Of a DNA stretch of 7,971 nucleotides, positions 1-6,281 are shown one piece after another. Origin of the DNA: Planctomicrobium sp. GTDB taxonomy: Bacteria > Planctomycetota > Planctomycetia > Planctomycetales > Planctomycetaceae. The stretch lies in NCBI GenBank assembly GCA_018659505.1, contig JABJMI010000459.1, positions 1 through 7,971 of the forward strand, in the 5' to 3' direction. The translations under genes and the position numbers were made by a program. The number at the start of each line of letters is the position of its first letter. The first letter of the stretch is position 1. The notes under the pieces were generated by a model. That model saw nothing but the letters and a program-made list of their open reading frames with translations. It was not told where the DNA came from and ran no database searches.

Positions 1-1088
1 AAACGAATGTTCCAGGGATCCAAATTTGTGAACTCTTGCCCGGGTTAGCAAAAAATATGGATAAGCTTGTCCCCATACGCTCAATGGTTGGAGCGAAAGA
101 TGCCCACTATTCCTATCAATGCATGACAGGCTACCACGAGCAAAATGCAGCGGCCGGAGGTTGGCCTCACTTTGGCTCGGTGGTGAGCCGATTTCAGGGA
201 CCAGTTCGACTCGATACACCACCCTTTGTTAGCTTGTGCTACAAAACGAAACATCAGCCATACAACGAGCCAAGTGCAGGATTTCTTGGGCTTGGACATT
301 CTTCATTCTCTCCCAAAGGAGAGGGACGAGACAATTTAGTTCTGCAAGGGATCACACCAGCACGATTGTCAGATCGACAGCAGCTACTGTCGACAATCGA
401 CCGATTTCGCCGTGAAAGTGATGCCTCCGGAACCATGGCTGGCATGGATACATTCACCAGTCGAGCAATGAATATTCTGACTTCACCAGAATTATTTAAT
501 GCCTTGGATGTCTCTCAAGAATCAGAGCAAACACGTGAAAGATACGGAGTGCAAGACGATACAAAACCTCAAGGTGACGCTGCCCCGATGTGTCCGCAAA
601 ACTTTCTAGCCGCTCGAAGACTTGTCGAAGCCGGGGCACGAGTGGTGACTGTCAATTACAGTTTCTGGGATTGGCATGGAGACAACTTTGGCATTGCGAA
701 AAAACAGCTTCCGATCTTTGACCAAGGACTCACGGCTCTCATTGAGGATCTTCATGAACGCGGACTCGACGAGGACGTTACGGTCGTCGTCTGGGGAGAA
801 TTTGGACGAACACCCAAAATTAATGACAAGGCGGGCAGAGATCATTGGCCAGGAGTTTGTTCAGCTTTACTCGCTGGCGGCGGAATGAAAACTGGTCAAG
901 TCATTGGTTCAACTGATCGTCTTGGAGGAGAAGCTGATGATCGACCTGTTACCTTTCAAGAAGTCTTCGCGACGATCTATCACAATTTAGGAATCGACGT
1001 TGAGTCCGAGCGGCTGTTCGATTTCCGGGGAGTCCCCAGATCATTCATCGAACCCGGAACCCAACCTCTTCCTGAACTTGTTGGCTGA
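1..1088 (+). CDS. DUF1501 family protein, 5'-truncated by window edge
   Basis: This is the C-terminal part of a DUF1501 protein, a family with an alkaline-phosphatase/sulfatase-like fold whose biochemical role is not established. The reading frame is open from base 3 to the TGA at 1086-1088, giving about 361 codons. A TTG at 36 could be taken as a start, but homologous-looking sequence (GIQICELLPGLAKN) runs through it, so the true start lies outside the window. Family members usually have roughly 420-480 residues, so about 60-120 residues are missing, probably including a Tat-type signal peptide. Typical motifs are MTGYH near 120-140, FWDWHGDNF near 660-692, WGEFGRTP at 792-815, GRDHWPG at 834-854 and the C-terminal DRPVTFQEVFATIYHNLG block. 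In Planctomycetes such genes often follow a DUF1549/DUF1553 cytochrome-type gene, which here would be upstream of the window. The visible frame is intact. Family assignment is firm; function is unknown. Confidence 0.93.
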   Translation, partial: TNVPGIQICELLPGLAKNMDKLVPIRSMVGAKDAHYSYQCMTGYHEQNAAAGGWPHFGSVVSRFQGPVRLDTPPFVSLCYKTKHQPYNEPSAGFLGLGHSSFSPKGEGRDNLVLQGITPARLSDRQQLLSTIDRFRRESDASGTMAGMDTFTSRAMNILTSPELFNALDVSQESEQTRERYGVQDDTKPQGDAAPMCPQNFLAARRLVEAGARVVTVNYSFWDWHGDNFGIAKKQLPIFDQGLTALIEDLHERGLDEDVTVVVWGEFGRTPKINDKAGRDHWPGVCSALLAGGGMKTGQVIGSTDRLGGEADDRPVTFQEVFATIYHNLGIDVESERLFDFRGVPRSFIEPGTQPLPELVG

Positions 1089-1108
1089 ATTTACAGATCC
1101 AATGAAGA

Positions 1109-1137
1109 TGGCTCTTTAGTCGATTTCAGCAGAGCCA
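1109..1137. terminator. Candidate bidirectional hairpin between convergent genes
   Basis: TGGCTCT (1109-1115) and AGAGCCA (1131-1137) form a perfect 7-bp stem with a 15-nt loop; the stem can extend by GAT/ATC with one bulged base. It lies in the 78-bp gap between the stop codons of the DUF1501 gene and the convergent EamA gene, where a shared terminator is expected. No clear U-tract follows on either strand, so intrinsic termination is uncertain. Confidence 0.3.
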
Positions 1138-1166
1138 ATCATTCGATTTGACGATTCCCATGAATG

Positions 1167-2177
1167 TTACTTAGTCATAGCCAGAGGTTGTTTGAGTCTA
1201 TTTTTCTCAGCTAAGTTCTCGTCTTGCAACTCAATCTGTTGTGCGGCTCTCATCTGTCGTGATCGAGATTTTCTCATCACAATGAGTCCGCCAATGATCA
1301 GGACGCCTCCGATCATTTGAGAAACCGAGATCGTTTCGCCTCGAACGATCCACGCGCTAATAAAGGCGATCACCGGAATTAAATTCTGAAACACCGCTGC
1401 GTGAGCTGCACCTGCTTCACGGACTCCGTAGTTCCACATAAACAATGCGATGCCTGTTGAGAAGATGCCGGAGTACAACAGCGGTAACCAGACTTCAATT
1501 TGCGGTAAAACTTGTAAGCTTTCCCGCAAGCTGGATGCCGCCAGTGCGAAGTGCAGCGGTAACATCATCACTGATGCGATTGCAGACAGAGTCAACGGAG
1601 AAATTGTATTTAATAAGTGCCTGCTTTTCACTGTTCCACACGCCCATGTGAAGGCAGCCACAAGCATGATTGCATTCCCGAGTAAATACTCAGAGTTGCC
1701 ATTCAACCTGTTCTGGGCAGTCACAATAATCGTGCCTACCAAGGCGATCCATAGTCCGCCCCAGGCTAATTTTGCAAGTCGCTCATTCAGGAAGATTAAA
1801 GCAAGGAGTGCTGTCCACATCGGGACTGTCGACATGATCAGAGACGCGTTTCCCGATGTCGTATTCGCAATTCCCAGTAGGAAGATGACCTGGTACAGAC
1901 CCGATGCGAGGAACGCATATTGAAAGATCTGCCAGAGAACCTTCCAGGAAAAATGAAACGGTTTCCTCGCCTTGTTTTTCAGAGCGAAGATAATCAATAC
2001 AATCGCAGAGATGAGGAGTCGTAGAGCGTTGAACGCATAAACATCAATGTGATCCAAGCCGACCTTCATCACAGGCAGGTTAATGCCCCAGATTAAGGTG
2101 ACACCGAATAAGGATAAATCCGGGAGCACCGTAGCTGTTGGATGAGTCTCATTCGAAGGCTTTGAGGTCGTGATCAC
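1167..2177 (-). CDS. EamA/DMT-superfamily transporter
   Basis: This is a 336-residue inner-membrane transporter with two EamA repeats, at about residues 22-154 and 166-303, together giving the ten hydrophobic segments normal for this family. Repeat 1 carries GIANTTSGNASLIMSTVPMW (102-121) followed by LNERL; repeat 2 carries the equivalent EAGAAHAAVFQNLIPVIAF (254-272) followed by RGETIS. These paired motifs (a helix with Pro, then an acidic residue before the next helix) are typical of EamA proteins that move amino acids or other small metabolites; the substrate cannot be told from sequence. A charged tail of about 35 residues (302-336) follows the last helix and should be cytoplasmic. The start is GTG at 2175-2177, the first start after an in-frame TAA (about 2190-2192); no good Shine-Dalgarno precedes it. 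A downstream GTG (codon 17, just before the first helix) is an alternative. The gene is monocistronic and convergent with the DUF1501 gene. Confidence 0.93.
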   Translation of the reverse strand: MITTSKPSNETHPTATVLPDLSLFGVTLIWGINLPVMKVGLDHIDVYAFNALRLLISAIVLIIFALKNKARKPFHFSWKVLWQIFQYAFLASGLYQVIFLLGIANTTSGNASLIMSTVPMWTALLALIFLNERLAKLAWGGLWIALVGTIIVTAQNRLNGNSEYLLGNAIMLVAAFTWACGTVKSRHLLNTISPLTLSAIASVMMLPLHFALAASSLRESLQVLPQIEVWLPLLYSGIFSTGIALFMWNYGVREAGAAHAAVFQNLIPVIAFISAWIVRGETISVSQMIGGVLIIGGLIVMRKSRSRQMRAAQQIELQDENLAEKNRLKQPLAMTK

Positions 2178-2365
2178 AGTAAAGTTTTCGTTTTAGAATT
2201 CTGCTTCGGTAGAGCGTTTTTAAATTTTTTCTTGATCAACGAACTGTGTTCTAACAAGAATATTTCCTAATACCACTTCCGAAATGCTGAGGAAAGCAGA
2301 ATGACACTCGCTCATTCGCTTAGGTTCACAGACTCAAAACTTTCAGCGAACGAGATGAATATTCT

Positions 2366-2630
2366 GAAACACGGAGGACATGGAGTTCATGTCATTGAAT
2401 TTATTGTCTAACCACGAAACACACAAATGACACGAAAAGAATGTCGTGACTGACAAACCTGCTTAGACCGTTGAACATCTCACAGATTTGGCAATTTCAT
2501 CCGGTCAGTTATATCTCTTTTCTTTCGTGTGGTTCGCGTTTTTCGTGGTAAAGAGACTCTCGAGCCCTTCAATCCATGAGCGATAACGTGTTTCTTGACT
2601 GACTCTGTGACCTCTGTTCCTCTGTGTTTC
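2366..2630. repeat. Nested palindromic (MITE-like) intergenic element, copy 1
   Basis: Outer arms: GAAACACGGAGGA begins at 2366, and its counterpart at the right end (TCCTCTGTGTTTC ending at 2630) matches it in 12 of 13 positions on the opposite strand. Inner arms: ACCACGAAA...CACGAAA at 2411-2441 pairs with TTTCGTG...TTTCGTGGT at 2519-2549, about 24 of 31 positions by eye. A weaker pair lies between them (TTCATGTCATTGAA near 2385-2399 against TTCAATCCATGA near 2568-2579). The whole 265-bp unit could fold into one long interrupted hairpin. It holds no gene. Such GAAACACAGAG/ACCACGAAA repeats are, as far as I recall, common in intergenic DNA of planctomycetes and some other environmental bacteria; mobility by a transposase in trans is inference. 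No target duplication is clear at its ends. Confidence 0.6.
2411..2549. repeat. Inner inverted repeat of copy 1 (ACCACGAAA type)
   Basis: The left arm starts ACCACGAAACACAC at 2411 and the right arm ends GTTTTTCGTGGT at 2549; on opposite strands they share ACCACGAAA and CACGAAA blocks, with mismatches concentrated in the middle. The arms are separated by about 75 bp that contain a further small pair, ACTGAC (2449-2454) and GTCAGT (2504-2509), continuing the symmetry toward the centre. The motif differs from that of the outer arms, so this may be an independent repeat inserted within, or fused with, the outer one. Confidence 0.6.
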
Positions 2631-2918
2631 CACTTCTTGGCTTAAAAACTCACAAGTATCTCGATGTTCTCAACGGTTACGAAATTGCAAAGACGGTAAC
2701 CAAATCGAACACCTCAAACCTTGTCAGTTTCACTTGGCTTGCCGTTCTCGTCACAGTTCTGAACTCAATGCCGTACGACCATGGCATGTATCCCACGATA
2801 CTCGGACAGGGAGCTTACGCACCCCGCTCGCTGGAACTGGTAGAAGTTCGACCCATGTTTTCTCACAATTACGGCCGTGAACACAAAGAGTCACACTAAC
2901 TCTGGAAGTATTCGCTCG

Positions 2919-4226
2919 CTAGAATTTACAAGCGACTGGGTTCTCCAACTTCCAGCCATCTGGAATGATCGAGCATCTCGGTACAACAATGACTCCATCT
3001 CGAATGATCACATCACCACAGCGAGCGTTTTCTGGGCAACCGTCTGGTTTTCGAATGATGACATTCTTTCCGATGTGACAATTCTTATCGACGATGGCTC
3101 CTTCAATGTGTGTTCCTTCGCCGATCCCAATCTCTGGACCGCCCGCAGCGGAAAGTTGAGCACGCTTATCAGAAGGGTAATAGTCCGCACCCATCAGAAC
3201 GACTCCATCGATGACGGTATTCTTTCCGATCTGACTTCGTAGACCAATTAAACTGTTTTGAATTTTGGCTCCTGCATGGATTACGCAACCATCAGAGACG
3301 AGGCTTTGCGTGACTTGAGCAGAATCAATTCTTGTGGAAGGCAAAAAGCGAGGGCGTGTATAGATCGGAGAATCTGCCTGGTGCATCTCAAATGGTGGTG
3401 TCGGCAATGCCATTTCCAGTTGAGATTCGTAAAAGGCTTTGATTGTTCCGATATCTTCCCAGTATCCATCAAAAAGATACGCCTGAACGTGCTTGGCACG
3501 AATCGCTGCCGGGAAGATTTCTCTGCCAAAATCTTCGTAATCTGTTTTCTCAAGAGCATCAACGAGGGTGTCGCGATTGAAAAGGTAAATCCCCATACTG
3601 GCCAGATACTCACGACCGTTGCTGGGGACGTTTTGGGATTCAATCCATTCTGGACTCGTGCGCACGTGTTTGAGTTCCGCTTCGGATTGTGGCTTTTCCA
3701 GAAATCCAATGACTCGTCCGTTGTCGTCAAGTCGTGTGATTCCGAAGTCAGATGCCTTTTCCTTATCAATCGGTAAGGTGGCAATGGTCACGTCTGCATT
3801 ATTGTCTTGATGGACTTTGAGCATCTTCTCGAAGTCCATTCGGTACAGCTGATCGCCGGATAAAATTAAGACATAGTCGATGCCCGGTTGTTGAAGATAT
3901 CTCAGTTGTTTGCGGACTGCATCAGCGGTTCCTTGATACCAGTCGGAGCCATCATTGGTTTGCTGCGCCGCCAGAATTTCGACGAAGCCACCGTTGAAGG
4001 GATCGAAGTTGTAGGATTGACGAATGTGGCGATGTAAACTGACGGAGTTGAACTGCGTCAAAAGATAAGTGCGTCGAATTCCGCTACTGATACAGTTAGA
4101 AATCGGGATGTCGATAAGTCGGTATTTCCCTCCAATGGGGACTGCTGGCTTCGAACGCTCCGAAGTCAGAGGTTGCAACCGGGTTCCTTTTCCTCCACCG
4201 AGTACAAAGCAGACGACGTTATTCAT
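2919..4226 (-). CDS. glgC: Glucose-1-phosphate adenylyltransferase (ADP-glucose pyrophosphorylase)
   Basis: This 435-residue cytoplasmic enzyme makes ADP-glucose and pyrophosphate from ATP and glucose-1-phosphate, the committed and allosterically controlled step of bacterial glycogen synthesis. The N-terminal nucleotidyltransferase domain (about 1-280) shows GGGKGTRLQPLT (10-21), KPAVPIGGKYRLIDIPISNC (26-45), WYQGTADAVRK (96-106), LSGDQLYRMD (122-131, with D125 the likely metal-binding residue), the glucose-1-phosphate Lys in LEKP (K178) and GYWEDIGTI (254-262). The C-terminal left-handed beta-helix (about 300-435) holds the allosteric region, with K381 and R417 at the positions of the two activator lysines of cyanobacterial and plant enzymes. 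Length is normal. The ATG at 4224-4226 is preceded by GAGGA. No other glg gene is in the window; the gene stands alone, divergent from the symporter across about 300 bp. Identification is secure. Confidence 0.97.
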   Translation of the reverse strand: MNNVVCFVLGGGKGTRLQPLTSERSKPAVPIGGKYRLIDIPISNCISSGIRRTYLLTQFNSVSLHRHIRQSYNFDPFNGGFVEILAAQQTNDGSDWYQGTADAVRKQLRYLQQPGIDYVLILSGDQLYRMDFEKMLKVHQDNNADVTIATLPIDKEKASDFGITRLDDNGRVIGFLEKPQSEAELKHVRTSPEWIESQNVPSNGREYLASMGIYLFNRDTLVDALEKTDYEDFGREIFPAAIRAKHVQAYLFDGYWEDIGTIKAFYESQLEMALPTPPFEMHQADSPIYTRPRFLPSTRIDSAQVTQSLVSDGCVIHAGAKIQNSLIGLRSQIGKNTVIDGVVLMGADYYPSDKRAQLSAAGGPEIGIGEGTHIEGAIVDKNCHIGKNVIIRKPDGCPENARCGDVIIRDGVIVVPRCSIIPDGWKLENPVACKF

Positions 4227-4230
4227 GACT

Positions 4231-4235
4231 TCCTC
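4231..4235 (-). promoter_or_regulatory. Ribosome binding site of glgC
   Basis: On the minus strand GAGGA stands four bases before the ATG of glgC. It is the clearest Shine-Dalgarno sequence in the window and supports the start at 4226; most other genes here lack one. Confidence 0.6.
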
Positions 4236-4386
4236 AAATAGTAAAAGACGTTAAGTGGCATCTTCTGGCAGTTTTAATTGATTGTGCCGTACTGAATTCA
4301 GAAACGCGAGTCTGTATTGGGCAGATTTCTTAATCCGTTGTGATTTGTTAGTCTGATTCAAAACTGAGAGAAAACTGAGTAGACAA

Positions 4387-4403
4387 ATGGGTCAATTTCC
4401 CAT
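4387..4403. promoter_or_regulatory. Small inverted repeat, possible operator
   Basis: ATGGG and CCCAT flank a 7-bp A/T-rich centre (TCAATTT), giving a 17-bp dyad of the size bound by dimeric helix-turn-helix regulators. It sits about 130 bp before the symporter start, just after the AAAACTGAG direct repeats. The arms are short, so chance is possible. Confidence 0.25.
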
Positions 4404-4446
4404 AAGGAATAAATTGTTGTATCTCTCCTCTGCAACAGTTTTAGAG

Positions 4447-4476
4447 ATTGAGATTATGTACTGAAGTGATCTCAAT
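4447..4476. promoter_or_regulatory. Perfect 8-bp inverted repeat upstream of the symporter
   Basis: ATTGAGAT (4447-4454) and ATCTCAAT (4469-4476) are exact reverse complements separated by 14 bp, ending 53 bp before the preferred symporter start. It could be a regulator site with half-sites about two helical turns apart (22 bp start to start), or a hairpin in the 5' untranslated RNA. There is no T-run, so an intrinsic attenuator is unlikely. Confidence 0.35.
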
Positions 4477-4529
4477 AATTTTGCTTGGAACTCTCAACAG
4501 ATATTACCGACCAAAGAAAGTGGACCAGC

Positions 4530-6005
4530 ATGGCTTCGAAACGCGGCGACCACGCTTTAACAATTCAAATCGCAATCGCAATTGTCTTGGCAATTGTGGT
4601 CGCAATGCTGTTGCCGACGATTGTCTCTGTGGGATTGGACCCCGTTGCTGATATTGCTAATCGTCCTGATGCTCCGAAGCCAAAGGACTTGGCGGACAAC
4701 ATCGTCGCTCACCAGCAAACGATGGTCGAACGTGCCAATTACGTTCTGATTCCACTGAAGCTCGGCGGAGAAATTTTCCTGCGAATCCTCAAGATGCTCG
4801 TCGTTCCGCTGGTCGTCGCATCTGTCATGGCAGGCATTTTAGGTTTGGGCGATGTCCGCAAACTAGGAAAGCCAGGCTTAGCTGCGATCGGGTACTACTT
4901 CGCGACAACAGTCCTAGCAGTGATCGTCGGAATTATTCTTGTCAACATCATGCGACCGGGGATTGGAGTCGATGAGTCTACGAAATCCAAATACTCAGAA
5001 GCTGAAGTCTCTAAAGAGGCAATCGTCTACGAGAACCTTGCGAAAGAAACTGGTCTGACTGACGACAAGGTCGCTGAAGTTTTTGGTGACCATGAATATG
5101 TCGAACAAAAAAATATGGGGGTCTCACGGATCCTGGAAAACTTGACCCTGATGATGTTCACGGACAACCTCTTCAAGTCCGCCGTCAACATGCAGCTACT
5201 TCCGTTGATTGTCTTCTCGATTGCCTTCGCCGGTTTGCTGACGACGATGGGGACAAGGGTTCAAGCAATTATCGACTTTGTCGGTCAAATGAACGAAGCC
5301 TTAATGGCATTCATTCTGCTCATTATGAAGCTCGCTCCGCTAGGGATTTTCTGTCTCGTCGCGGCGCGGTTTGGACAGGCGAATATCCTGGGAACTTTCT
5401 TTGATGAACTGCGCAAGACAGGAAGCTATTCTCTTACAGTCCTCGCTGGTCTAGGAGTTCATGCTTTTGTCACTCTCCCGGCGATATTCTACTTCTTCAC
5501 TCGGCGAAACCCTTACCGGTTTATGCTGCAAATGTCCCAGGCGCTCTTAACCGCTTTTTCAACAGCAAGCTCGTCTGCGACCTTGCCCGTGACAATGGAA
5601 TCTGCCGTTGATGAAGGTGGAGTTTCGAAGAAGTCTGTCGATTTTGTGCTTCCACTGGGAGCGACAATCAATATGGATGGCACCGCGCTTTATGAAGCTG
5701 TCGCTGCGATTTTTATCGCTCAAGTTGTCGGAGTTGATCTTTCATTACTAGACCAACTGGTGATTGCCGTCACAGCAACACTGGCAGCGATTGGTGCCGC
5801 CGGAATTCCTGAAGCTGGTTTGGTGACGATGGTCATCGTCTTGACTGCGGTAGGTTTGGATACTCAATACATTAGCCTGATCCTGTCTGTCGATTGGTTG
5901 CTTGATCGCTTCCGTACAACAGTTAACGTGTTCGGCGATGCTTGTGGTGCTGCGGTTGTCGAGAAAGCCTTTCCGGAAGAAAGGTTAATTGCTAGCGATG
6001 ATTAA
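4530..6005 (+). CDS. SDF/DAACS-family cation:dicarboxylate/acidic amino acid symporter, EAAT-like
   Basis: This is an inner-membrane sodium- or proton-coupled symporter of the glutamate/dicarboxylate family, 491 residues if it starts at ATG 4530. An upstream in-frame TTG (4485) would add 15 polar residues but has no ribosome site; AAGTGGA lies before the ATG. Core motifs: hairpin 1 SSSATLP (347-353), helix 7 NMDGT (381-385) followed by ALYEA, hairpin 2 GIPEAGLVTM (425-434), and helix 8 with D455, D459, R460, R462, N466 and D470 (DRFRTTVNVFGD). The helix-8 Asp, Arg (R462) and Asn correspond to GltPh D394, R397 and N401, which bind an acidic amino acid, so aspartate/glutamate is the likely substrate; a C4-dicarboxylate is the alternative. 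It exceeds the usual 420-440 residues because of polar segments at about 36-70 and 147-200. The gene is alone, divergent from glgC. Confidence 0.93.
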   Translation: MASKRGDHALTIQIAIAIVLAIVVAMLLPTIVSVGLDPVADIANRPDAPKPKDLADNIVAHQQTMVERANYVLIPLKLGGEIFLRILKMLVVPLVVASVMAGILGLGDVRKLGKPGLAAIGYYFATTVLAVIVGIILVNIMRPGIGVDESTKSKYSEAEVSKEAIVYENLAKETGLTDDKVAEVFGDHEYVEQKNMGVSRILENLTLMMFTDNLFKSAVNMQLLPLIVFSIAFAGLLTTMGTRVQAIIDFVGQMNEALMAFILLIMKLAPLGIFCLVAARFGQANILGTFFDELRKTGSYSLTVLAGLGVHAFVTLPAIFYFFTRRNPYRFMLQMSQALLTAFSTASSSATLPVTMESAVDEGGVSKKSVDFVLPLGATINMDGTALYEAVAAIFIAQVVGVDLSLLDQLVIAVTATLAAIGAAGIPEAGLVTMVIVLTAVGLDTQYISLILSVDWLLDRFRTTVNVFGDACGAAVVEKAFPEERLIASDD

Positions 6006-6079
6006 CCGGTTGGTGGCAGTGAAAGTCGACTTGGTCTGTAACTCAAGAGGTTTATCGAATTTAGTCGTTGTCAATCATT

Positions 6080-6087
6080 CGAAGAAA
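6080..6087 (+). repeat. Candidate target-site duplication, left copy (CGAAGAAA)
   Basis: CGAAGAAA here is repeated exactly at 6274-6281 in the same orientation, immediately outside the proposed right end of the palindromic element. An 8-mer repeated about 190 bp apart at the element borders suggests insertion, though the sequence is of low complexity and may coincide by chance. Confidence 0.3.
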
Positions 6088-6088
6088 T

Positions 6089-6273
6089 GAAACACAGAGG
6101 CACGGAGAGCACAGAGGTAAGAATGTGGAATTCGCAGTTGGTTGATGTTCTTAAGTTTCCTCAACGTGCTACAACATTTTTATTACCCTCCGAACATCGT
6201 ACGTTTTCATTGATTCCAATATTGCGATGAGCTTTCGTTTTTATTCTCCGTGACTCAGTGGTAATCCTCTTTC
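6089..6273. repeat. Palindromic (MITE-like) intergenic element, copy 2
   Basis: The left end GAAACACAGAGGCACGGAGA (6089-6108) is continued by GCACAGAGG; the right end, TTCTCCGTGACTCAGTGGT (6244-6262), matches it on the opposite strand in about 15 of 19 positions. If the right end runs to TTTC at 6273, both termini read GAAA inward. The 8-mer CGAAGAAA flanks it on both sides (6080-6087 and 6274-6281), one base from the left end, as a target duplication would. Inside, GATGTTC (6144-6150) pairs with GAACATC (6192-6198). The left end matches the outer right arm of the element at 2366-2630 in about 24 of 28 positions in inverse orientation. There is no coding capacity. Confidence 0.55.
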
Positions 6274-6281
6274 CGAAGAAA
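6274..6281 (+). repeat. Candidate target-site duplication, right copy (CGAAGAAA)
   Basis: Exact direct repeat of 6080-6087; it adjoins the proposed element end TTTC at 6270-6273 with no gap. Confidence 0.3.

Larger units (their letters stand above)
2178..2918. other. 741-bp gene-free region between the EamA gene and the 3' end of glgC
   Basis: No credible gene is seen here. The EamA promoter must lie near 2178-2300; A/T-rich tracts occur at 2218-2233 but no convincing -35/-10 pair. An imperfect hairpin pairs GCTCATTCGCT (2310-2320) with AGCGAACGAG (2345-2354). The palindromic element at 2366-2630 fills the middle. From 2631 to 2918, downstream of glgC, there is a short inverted repeat GGTTAC (2675-2680) / GTAACC (2696-2701), a GGCCGT-centred palindrome near 2873-2880, and weak open frames on both strands that resemble no protein family I know. 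No strong intrinsic terminator for glgC is visible. Confidence 0.6.
4227..4529. promoter_or_regulatory. Divergent control region of glgC and the symporter
   Basis: These 303 bp must hold the promoters of both divergent genes. Toward the symporter side I see a direct repeat AAAACTGAG (4360-4368 and 4371-4379, 11-bp period, about one helical turn), an inverted repeat ATGGG-N7-CCCAT (4387-4403), a weaker TGTTG/CAACA pair near 4414-4436, and a perfect inverted repeat ATTGAGAT-N14-ATCTCAAT (4447-4476). No promoter close to the sigma-70 consensus is convincing on either strand; TAGACA at 4380-4385 is the best -35-like hexamer but lacks a good partner. Operator function of any of these is inference. 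Confidence 0.5.

Noticed and set aside
36..38. TTG as the start of the DUF1501 gene
   Set aside because: The frame continues upstream to the window edge with family-like sequence, so the gene is truncated by the window rather than starting here.
1109..1137. A standard rho-independent terminator
   Set aside because: The hairpin is exact but no U-tract follows on either strand, so it is listed only as a low-confidence candidate.
1450..1923. A 157-codon plus-strand frame antisense to the EamA gene
   Set aside because: It lies wholly opposite well-conserved EamA helices and has no domain features of its own.
2411..2549. CRISPR-like repeats
   Set aside because: The repeated motifs are inverted arms of a palindrome, not regularly spaced direct repeats with unique spacers, and no cas gene is present.
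2624..2899. A 91-codon open frame on the plus strand that could be a small gene
   Set aside because: Its GTG start lies inside the terminal arm of the palindromic element, there is no ribosome site, and the composition resembles no protein family; it is better explained as a chance open frame.
3258..3784. Long open frames on both strands within glgC (plus 3258-3776, minus 3281-3784)
   Set aside because: They are out of frame with the clearly conserved GlgC protein, whose motifs cover this whole stretch; they are Cys/Arg-rich shadow translations.
4485..4529. TTG start giving a 506-residue symporter
   Set aside because: There is no ribosome site before the TTG and the extra 15 residues are polar and outside the family core; ATG at 4530 is preferred, though not proven.
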